A stretch of DNA of 64,000 nt. Source: Palaemon carinicauda (taxonomy: Eukaryota; Arthropoda; Malacostraca; Decapoda; Palaemonidae). This document shows, piece after piece, positions 56,889-64,000 of this stretch (its first letter is position 1; each line of letters starts with the position of its first letter). The position numbers and the translations under genes were made by a program. The stretch covers positions 73,605,818-73,669,817 of the forward strand of contig NC_090751.1 of NCBI RefSeq assembly GCF_036898095.1, given 5' to 3'. The notes under the pieces are model-generated. The model did not search any database, was not told where the DNA came from, and worked only from the letters and a program-made list of their open reading frames with translations.

Positions 56889-57740
56889 TTTTGGGCTCAA
56901 GCCATGACGTCCTGATGGAAGAGTACCAGAGAATCAATGTATCGTGGAAAATTTCCCCTTATTAGAGTAAGTGCCAAGGGCTTTGAATAGAGGTATGCAC
57001 TGTGACCTCGGTAGAGGTTCCGTGGGGATACAGCTTCCTGCCCCCCCTGGCAGAGAAGTCCCAACGGGTTATACCAAAATTCAAAGTGGTCATCGAAGGG
57101 CTACTCACCCTGCGGAGAGTTCGTGAAGGACTCGGAGACAAGACAGAATGGTCAATATTTGTGTAGGAACATTCTCAACAGTAGATAAGTGGTGGTTAGT
57201 CACTATATTCCATGGTTAGAGAACGATCTGGTCTCGAAGGTATGGCGTAAGTAAGTATTCAATTAGGAATATTACACAGCATAGGTGAGTATATAATACA
57301 GATAAAACATATTATTCTTCTCATTTCAAAAGAAAGGGGTAAATGAAACTATGACATCCATGTATTTCATAGTGTAAATAGGAGCGAAGAGAGACGCACA
57401 AGTAATAAAATAGACATTTTATTTCACAATTGCAGCTTATAGTAATAATAAATGCAATAAGGGATGTAAAGTTAATTTAGAAGACTTCGATCTTGAATCT
57501 GAAAGAAATTTCAAATTATTAGAAAGCACAAGTTCCAGAGGAACGTCAGTCTTTTAAAAAGGGAAAAAACACATCATGCCCTAGGCATGTGGCACTCATG
57601 TGAAGTCTATGACATTTCACCTTGTAAAGAACAGTCTATTAGAAACACTAAGTGTCCATGAAATCGCTATGTATCACACGAGGGTCAACACAGGCACCCG
57701 TAGAGTTAAAGTCCCAAGTAACTCGCTGTTCTATGCAGAG
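56889..57740 (-). other. DIRS copy 2 3' non-coding region
   Basis: Matches the region after the recombinase in copy 1 (28425-29248). Small plus-strand frames such as 57600-57980 are antisense shadows. Confidence 0.7.
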
Positions 57741-58780
57741 TTAAACTGCAGGTTTCATAACACTACCTGCGGCTACTACGAAATGTTTGACTTCATGCAC
57801 TTGCTTCGCGTAGTGCTTGAAGAAAACGCGCGAAAATTTCCATCCTGTGAAGCTCTTGAGGCTTTCGAAATCCATACTCTGGAAGAAATTCAGAGAGGAT
57901 GCGACTTTTCTAGGATCATGACCTGCGGGTGTACTGTCAGGATCCGCTCTGCGAATGAAGTAGGTGATTTTCGCTCTTAGTTGTTTCAGTGACAGGTCGC
58001 TACCCGATGTTTCTCCTTTGAAGAGTTGGCCTCCACCAAAGTCTGAAGTTCTTCGAAGATAGACCTTGAGGCTCTCTACTGGACATAGAGAGACATCTTC
58101 CTTCAGGGGGCAGATTCTCCAGGGGCCCCATCTCTTGGTGGGTAATTCGTTTTTCGCGAGAAATGTCGGATCAGGGAAGAGGGTAAGTTCTCCTGAGTCT
58201 GTAAACAGGATATGACCCTCGTCTCTTGATAATGCCACTATTTTGCAGGCTCGGGCTCCCGAGGCGAGAGCAAAAAGGAATATAACTTTTTGAGTCAGAT
58301 CCTTGAGAGGGCACGAATCGTTGTCCAAGTTGGAGGCAAAATGGAGCACCTTGTCCAGGGACCAGGAGATAGGTTTTGGCGGATGTGCTGGGCGTAGACG
58401 AGCGCATGCCTTTGGTAGTTTATTAAAGATATCGCTGGACAGATCAATCTGGAAGGCGTACAGTAGTGGTCTAGTCAAAGCCGATTTGCAGGTAGAAATC
58501 GTGTTGGCTGCTAAGCCTTGTCCATGAAGGTGAATGAAGAAGGACATGCAAAAATCAATGGTGATTTCCGTAGGGTTTTTTGCTTTGACGAATGAGACCC
58601 ACTTTCTCCAAGATGATTCGTATTGCCGTCGTGTGGATTCGGTCTTGTATTCCTCGAGGAAGTCTAGACTTTTCTTCGAGATCCCAAACCTTTTCTTCGC
58701 GGCTAGGGAGAGAAAATCATGAGATGAAGGTCCCTGACTTTCAGTGATGAAGCGAAGACAGTCGACTTCTGTACTTGCTG
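57741..58780 (-). CDS. DIRS copy 2 tyrosine recombinase
   Basis: The recombinase part is the last 350 or so codons of a frame that stays open from 60317. The catalytic residues are all present: Arg in ASGARACKIV, His-x-x-Arg in GHDPRKVASSL and Tyr in SRVFFKHYAKQ. It differs from copy 1 in ARACKIV against ARVSEIV and in the C-terminal residues. No stop interrupts it. Confidence 0.85.
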
Positions 58781-60697
58781 AGAGAGAACTGGGCCCGGGA
58801 GGGGGATCAGCTTGGGCTGCAGCTCCAGGACCAGGGGGTACCAATTGCTCCGGGGCCACTTGGGAGCCACTAGGGCCGCTGTCCCTTTGAAGGTTATCAG
58901 TTTGGAGAGGACTTTTAGCAGAAGGTTGGTGGGAGGGAACAGGTATATCCTGGACCATCTGTTCCAATCCAGTGATATGGCGTCCACTGCTTTTGCATTG
59001 GGGTCCTCGTACGGGGCCACATAACGATAACGAGGAAGTTGATTGTTGTCGCTCGTTGCGAAGAGATCGATCTGAAGTTCCGGGACTTGGCGAGAGATGA
59101 AGGAGAACGATCTTGCGTCTAGAGACCATTCCGACTCTATCGGGCTTGTCCGAGATAGAGCGTCCGCCGTCACGTTGCGGAATCCTTGTAGGTGAACTGC
59201 AGACAGGTGCCATTTCTTCTTTTCTGCCAGGTGGAAGATTGGGAGAAGCCCCTGATTTATCTGGGGCGATCTCGAGCCCTGACGATTGAGACATCTGACT
59301 ACCACCGAGTTGTCCAGAGTCAGACGAATGTGGATCGAGGGAGGCGGAGAGAGTTTCTTCAGAGTGAGAAGGACCGCCATGGCCTCCAAGATGTTGATGT
59401 GAAACGTCTTGAATAGGGGAGACCATGTCCCTTGAGCCTGTTGATGGTGAGAGTGACCTCCCCAACCCTCCAGCGAAGCGTCCGTGTGGATGTTGAGTGA
59501 TGGAGGTGGGTGTTGAAGAGGAATGGACCTTTTCAGGGCCTTTGCTTCCGACCACGGCTTGAGGAGAAGTCGAAGTCTGTTTGGGAGCCGTCTCTTGAGG
59601 TCTCTTCGAGCGATGGATGCAGAACGTCTCCAGACTCCCACGGCATCCTTTAGCTGTGCACGAAGCACTGGGTTTGTCACAGAGGCGAACTGTAGAGAGC
59701 CTAGAACTTGTTCCTGCTGTCGTCTTGAGATCCTTTTGGATTTCAGCAGTTTTTTGACAGACCCTGCTATTTCCTTCCTTTTCTTCTGCGGGATGGAAAG
59801 GCGGTGTGACTGAAGATCCCAATGGATTCCTAACCATTGGAACTTCTGAGCTGGAGAAAGGCGAGATTTCTTGGTGTTTATCTTGAATCCCAGGTGTTCT
59901 AGGAACTGGGTGACTTTGTTGCAGGATCGTACACAATCTTCGGGCGATGTCGCCCAGACCAGCCAATCGTCTAGGTAGGCCATCACCTGGACGCCGCGGA
60001 GCCGGAGCTGATGAACGATGGCGTCTGCCAGCTTGGTGAAGATCCGTGGGGCCACGTTGAGCCCGAAGGGCATGGCCCTGAAAGCGTAGCTTTTCCTTTG
60101 GAGTCGAAATCCTAGGTAGGAGGAAGCGTGATGGTTCATTGGAACATGCCAGTAGGCATCCGCCAGGTCTATCGAGACCGTGTAGGACCCTTGAGGCAGA
60201 AGGGTCCGTATTTGTTGAAGAGTCAGCATCTTGAACTTGTTGTTCGCGATGAACTTGTTGAGGGGGGATAAGTCTAGAATGACTCTGAGTTTGTCGGAGT
60301 CCTTCTTGGGGACGCAAAACAGTCTCCCTTGGAACCTGGTTGACTTTACCCTCCTTATCACCTTCTTGTTCAAGAGTTCTAGGACATATTCTTCCAGGAG
60401 GGGGGTTGACTGTTGGAAGAATTGCTGGAAGGTTGGGGGTGGTTGAGTCCAGCTCCAGCCTAGTCCCTTCTTGACGATGCTGTGTACCCAGGGATCAAAG
60501 GTCCAACGATCCTGGAATTGGCGGAGTCTTCCTCCCACCGGAAGCACTTCATTGCTTCTGGCTTCCCGAGTGTTTGCTACCTTGGCCGCTAGCTCCCCTT
60601 CCTCCTCTGCCTCTGGAGGGACGGCGAGACGCATCTCTGCCTGAGCCTCTGCTTGAGCCTCTACCTTTGGGACGAAAGGTAGTGGATTGCTGCTCAA
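58703..60697 (-). CDS. DIRS copy 2 reverse transcriptase / RNase H, intact 664 codons
   Basis: An uninterrupted frame with LRVILDLSPLNKFIANN, VSIDLADAYWHVPMNH, RAMPFGLNVAPRIF, MAYLDDWLVWATS (catalytic), SLNIHTDASLEGWGG and LTLDNSVVVRCLNR (RNase H), NVTADALSRTSP, and the YLFPPTNLLLKVLSKL tail. It therefore shows the original protein that copy 1 has lost. Expression would need the missing left end of the element. Confidence 0.9.
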   Translation of the reverse strand: MSSNPLPFVPKVEAQAEAQAEMRLAVPPEAEEEGELAAKVANTREARSNEVLPVGGRLRQFQDRWTFDPWVHSIVKKGLGWSWTQPPPTFQQFFQQSTPLLEEYVLELLNKKVIRRVKSTRFQGRLFCVPKKDSDKLRVILDLSPLNKFIANNKFKMLTLQQIRTLLPQGSYTVSIDLADAYWHVPMNHHASSYLGFRLQRKSYAFRAMPFGLNVAPRIFTKLADAIVHQLRLRGVQVMAYLDDWLVWATSPEDCVRSCNKVTQFLEHLGFKINTKKSRLSPAQKFQWLGIHWDLQSHRLSIPQKKRKEIAGSVKKLLKSKRISRRQQEQVLGSLQFASVTNPVLRAQLKDAVGVWRRSASIARRDLKRRLPNRLRLLLKPWSEAKALKRSIPLQHPPPSLNIHTDASLEGWGGHSHHQQAQGTWSPLFKTFHINILEAMAVLLTLKKLSPPPSIHIRLTLDNSVVVRCLNRQGSRSPQINQGLLPIFHLAEKKKWHLSAVHLQGFRNVTADALSRTSPIESEWSLDARSFSFISRQVPELQIDLFATSDNNQLPRYRYVAPYEDPNAKAVDAISLDWNRWSRIYLFPPTNLLLKVLSKLITFKGTAALVAPKWPRSNWYPLVLELQPKLIPLPGPVLSQQVQKSTVFASSLKVRDLHLMIFSP

Positions 60698-62127
60698 ATG
60701 CAGGGGTGAAGACCGGTGACTGTGACAGGACCGGTTGGGTGACCAGCTGAAAGGTCTGTTGTGGCTGAGCTGCCACTTGGGGAGTAGCGGATCCCGGAAA
60801 CAGCCGTCTCTGTTGACGTTGCTGGGGTTTTGGCTTCGTGGGTTTCCTCTTAGGTTGAGGGCCGTCGTCCTGAGAGGATTTCCTTTTCTTCGACATGCCC
60901 CATTTATGGAGAAGGTTCCTGTTCTCCGTGGCGGCTTTGTCGGTGATCTCTTTCACTAGGGAGGAGGGAAAGAGGTGTTTACCCCAGATGTTGGAGGAAA
61001 TCAGCCTCCGGGGTTCGTGTCTCACTGTAGCACTTGCGAACACGAATTCACGACAGGCTCTACGAGCCCTAGTGAAGCTGTACAGATCCTTCACGACCGT
61101 TGCCAGATGTGTTTTGGCAAGGACCATGTAGAAGTCTGGGACCCTAGTGTCACCGGCCATGACTTCAAGCTGTACCTGGAGGGACATAGATGCGGCGAGC
61201 CTTTCCTTCGTATCATGTTCCCTACGAAGGAGGTGATCGTTGAGTTTTGGGAGGTCCTCGTTAAACTGACGACCAGCAACGTCAGGCTCTAGCTTCCCCA
61301 CTATGAAGGTCGACTGGACGTCTTTCCAGTGCCTATCATCAGGGGGAGTGGTCAGGGAGAAGGTCTGCACTCCTCCAGTACAGGGCAAGGTTTCCCTTCT
61401 TCCACTGCTTTCTGTACCGCAGTGAAGGCCTTTTCAAGAAAGAGGAAGGTCACATTGTCTGGTGCGACGAAGGTCGGGTGCTTCTTACTAAGGGCCGGCA
61501 TTTTTGAATTGGTGAAGCCCCTACTTTTCACCGCATTGGCTAGCATAGCCTGGGCCTTCGAGAGATCGAACACAATAACCACCTTCGGTTCGGTCTCTTC
61601 TTTAGAGGCGGGTTCGGACCCGAGTCGGACGTAACAGTCCGGGTAAGCCTCAAAGTTCGGGAAGAACTCCACTTCTTCCAACGCGATCGAGCCGACCTTC
61701 TCACTGATGAAGATCTTGCCCGTGGTGATCGGCATGTGCTCGGCATACCTCCATGGGTTAGTATCCGAGGAAGCAGGGAGGTCCTTAACCGAAATCTTTT
61801 TCGGTTGCTTAGAACTTCCGATGTTGGACTTGAAAAACTCATGAGTCTCGCGAAGTTTCTTATCCACGAGAGCTTCAAGCATCTTGAAGATCTCCTGAGT
61901 GCTAGATGGGATGGGGTCCGGGGTAGCGGATGTTGAAGGAAGTGATTCCTCAGTCGGTGTAGGAGTTGGTGCAGGGGTAGAAGCGGGAGCGACCTCATGC
62001 TCCGAATCAGGGTATTCCACCTGATCTTCCTCATAGTCGAGCTCCTCGCCCATGAGGTTTCTCTCCGTAGTCTCCGACACTTCCGACATACGTTCCACGT
62101 TGTCGGAATCTAAACGGCACTTGTGCA
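60549..62127 (-). pseudogene. DIRS copy 2 gag, N-terminally truncated and frameshifted
   Basis: Two open pieces (62146-61352 and 61388-60549) overlap by a frameshift near 61370. The first begins within the acidic region (RMSEVSETTERNLMGEE). The second ends with the basic Gly/Arg tail (RPSRGRGGRGASGQG). The first six residues of the upstream frame come from the adjoining LINE sequence, not from DIRS. Confidence 0.8.
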
Positions 62128-62975
62128 TAGACTTCAGGTATATCAATCAAATTATTCCCTTCATATGTCCTATTAATAATCTCACTAAAGTGTTCCATCC
62201 AACGTTGTCGTTCTTCATCTTCTGTTGCTATAACAGAGCCATCTCTCTTTTTGATGGGTATATGCTTCTTCCTCTTTGCCCCAGTCGAGATTTCATTAAT
62301 AATTCTATGAGCAATTCTCACACCATAGTCACTTCCTGAATTAATAGCTTTGTCGGCCTCATAGGCTTTACTGTCTAAATACTCTCTCCAGTCATTCCTG
62401 GCTTTTCTTTTGACCTTGCTGTCAATATTGGAATACTTAGCATGCTCTACCTTGTAATTTTCATTCCTTCCTCGTAAACTTTCAACAATCAATTTCTGTC
62501 TTTGCCTCCTTTTTATAGTATCCCAAGTATCAATCAATATCCATGGCTTTCTCCTTGTAACTGTTTGTCCCAAGACTTAACTACCAACTGACTGATATAT
62601 GTTCTTAATATCACACCATTCTTCATTAATTGTCTGTTCTTCGTCTCTTAAAATCTCTAAGACTGCTAATCGATTCCTACATTCAACTGCAAATGTTTCT
62701 CTGTGCTCTTCCTCTAGAAGCTTAGTTGTATCAAACCTATGTATCTTTCTGTTGGGTGCTTTCAGTTTTCATTTCAGTGTGACAATGAGGAGCTGGTGAT
62801 CACTACCAATATCTGCACCTCTATAGCTTCTTACATTTCTCAGAGTCCTCCTTCTCTCTTTATTAACGGCAATGGGATCTATCTGATTTTTGTAGTTGCT
62901 ACATGGTGAAGTCCATGTATACTTGTGGATGTTCTTATGTTGGAACAGAGTACCACCAATGACCAGATTTTTTTC
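62128..62975 (-). pseudogene. RTE-like LINE fragment: end of endonuclease and linker
   Basis: Minus-strand coding: HKYTWTSPCSNYKNQID and ADIGSDHQLLIVTLK (end of the APE endonuclease, S-D-H motif near 62795), then, after stops, RRKPWILIDTWDTIKRRQRQ, ARNDWREYLDSKAYEADKAI and DEERQRWMEHFSEIINR (linker before the RT). The sequence ends at EVYAQ, where the DIRS gag begins, before any RT motif. It is often annotated in arthropod genomes as craniofacial development protein 2-like. Confidence 0.75.
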
Positions 62976-63380
62976 TGAACAGAAACTTAGGCGGTATATC
63001 TCAGCAATCCATGTTTGCCAATGGTTATACTCGTATAAGTGGATGAGCTACTTGGTGGAGTAATGAGAGCTTTGGGTGTGGAGGAAATGCCCCCCTAAAT
63101 CTCGATGAAGTCACTGGCAGCAGGGTGATGGATGGGTTTAAGGCAATAGACATACAGTCTCTTTGGCCTCTACTCCTGATACCTGGATGTTGATCTTACT
63201 AGAATTAGTATGGACTGGTAGGGGTCACTTGCCTTAGTTAGATAGGCACTGCACATCACAAGGAACTGGCTATCCTCTATGCATTTAGCCAGTCATGGAT
63301 AGAGGAGATGAGTATAGCCCCCAGTCCCGGGCAGGCGTAGCTAGGTGCAAAGAATCTCACAGTTTATAAATACTAAAGAA
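62976..63380. other. Non-coding, probable LINE 5' leader
   Basis: GC-moderate sequence between two head-to-head LINE fragments. No open frame of note. It probably contains the leader of the plus-strand LINE that follows. Confidence 0.5.
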
Positions 63381-63383
63381 TAA

Positions 63384-63905
63384 TTGAAAATAGGTAATTG
63401 GAATGTTAGAACCATGAATCAGGTTGGGAAGTTACAGCAAGTGGAGAGAGAACTTATGAAATATAGTTTGTATATCTTGGCCCTAAGTGAAACACGTTGT
63501 AAGGGGATTGGTAAGGAAACTTCAGACCAAGGGAATACAGTATATATATTTACTCAGGAAGGTCAGATGAAGCTGGAAGAGAAGAGGTAAAAAGGATGAT
63601 GACACCAGGAGCAGAAAAGGCATTAACCGAGTGGAGAGCTGTAAATAGTAGATTGTTACTAGCTAACATCAAATCAAAGCAGTGCAACATGAGTATTACA
63701 GTTTGCTATGCCCCAACAAAAGATTCCCCTGAAGAAAGGAAAGATGAATACGATGAAGAACTGCAGAGGATAATAGACGAGATCCCTGAGAGAGATATAA
63801 AAATTGTGATTGGTGACTTCAATGCTAAAGTTAGAAGAAATAATCAAGGGATAGAGAATGGGATGAGTGTCGAGGGTCTTGGCCAAGTTGCAAATGAAAA
63901 TGGAA
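63384..63905 (+). pseudogene. RTE-like LINE endonuclease domain, plus strand
   Basis: MKIGNWNVRTMNQVGKLQQV and LYILALSETRCKGIGK are the start of an APE-type endonuclease. After a shift near 63588, SITVCYAPTKDSPEERKDEY and IKIVIGDFNAKV follow with the catalytic G-D-F-N motif. A (TA)n array interrupts it at about 63905. It is oriented head-to-head with the fragment at 62128-62975, so they are two insertions or an inversion. Confidence 0.75.
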
Positions 63906-63922
63906 CATTTATATACATATAC

Positions 63923-63926
63923 AGTA

Positions 63927-64000
<74 letters not shown>
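63923..64000. repeat. (TA)n array at window edge
   Basis: TA repeat running to the end of the window. Confidence 0.9.

Larger units (their letters stand above)
56349..62127 (-). mobile_element. DIRS-type retrotransposon, copy 2, truncated
   Basis: Reverse orientation of copy 1. The right terminal repeat lies at 56349-56888 and the internal complementary region at about 56820-56930. The recombinase, RT and part of gag follow. Similarity to copy 1 stops inside gag at about 62127, where an RTE-like LINE sequence begins, so the left half of gag, the leader and the left repeat are missing. Confidence 0.9.

Noticed and set aside
57600..57980. 126-codon plus-strand frame
   Set aside because: It is antisense to the end of the DIRS recombinase and has no independent support.

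Overview
This is an AT-rich stretch of a eukaryotic, probably arthropod and most likely decapod crustacean, chromosome. The evidence is the very long (TA)n arrays, (CCTAA)n repeats like the arthropod telomere motif, intron-free decayed genes everywhere, and a dense mix of retroelements (DIRS, BEL/Pao, Jockey/CR1-like and RTE-like LINEs) plus a Merlin-type DNA transposon. No intact host gene, rRNA, tRNA or CRISPR array was recognised. The species cannot be determined from the sequence alone. | The main result is a degraded endogenous large DNA virus. It occupies about 0.05-15.4 kb, about 35-44.8 kb and 47.8-49.2 kb. These parts are AT-rich, intronless, closely packed on both strands, and full of frameshifts and stops. 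Recognisable relics are a 38K-like HAD phosphatase (225-918), a LEF-4-like mRNA guanylyltransferase (8756-10058), a BIR-domain inhibitor of apoptosis (14309-15373), a LEF-9-like RNA polymerase fragment with the NADFDGD metal-binding motif (36640-37952), a P33-like Erv/ALR sulfhydryl oxidase (41584-42344), a DNA polymerase delta-like family B polymerase (42519-44760), a probable serpin (47780-48897), a possible P74/PIF-0 tail (48980-49198), and an intact Arg/Ser-rich basic protein (38202-38783). Together they look like replication, late transcription, capping, virion disulfide formation and host-defence genes of a nudivirus/baculovirus/filamentovirus-like (Naldaviricetes) virus. Several of these families also occur in iridovirus-like viruses, so the lineage is an inference. 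Around them are unassigned ORFs, some still open (232, 208, 193, 166, 145 codons). | Mobile elements have broken up the viral block. 15.4-20.4 kb is a minus-strand BEL/Pao element. 21.0-29.8 kb is a nearly complete DIRS element (inverted terminal repeats, internal complementary region, gag, RT/RNase H, tyrosine recombinase). 31.2-34.3 kb is a Merlin-type transposase gene between tandem duplications. 44.8-47.6 and 49.2-51.4 kb are two near-identical minus-strand LINEs flanking a viral fragment. 51.6-52.5 kb is telomere-like and microsatellite DNA. 53.1-54.4 kb holds a possible Polinton/adintovirus relic. 54.6-55.6 kb is a decayed Jockey-like LINE. 56.3-62.1 kb is a second, 5'-truncated DIRS copy on the minus strand whose truncation point joins an RTE-like LINE. 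The window ends in a plus-strand RTE-like endonuclease and a (TA)n array.
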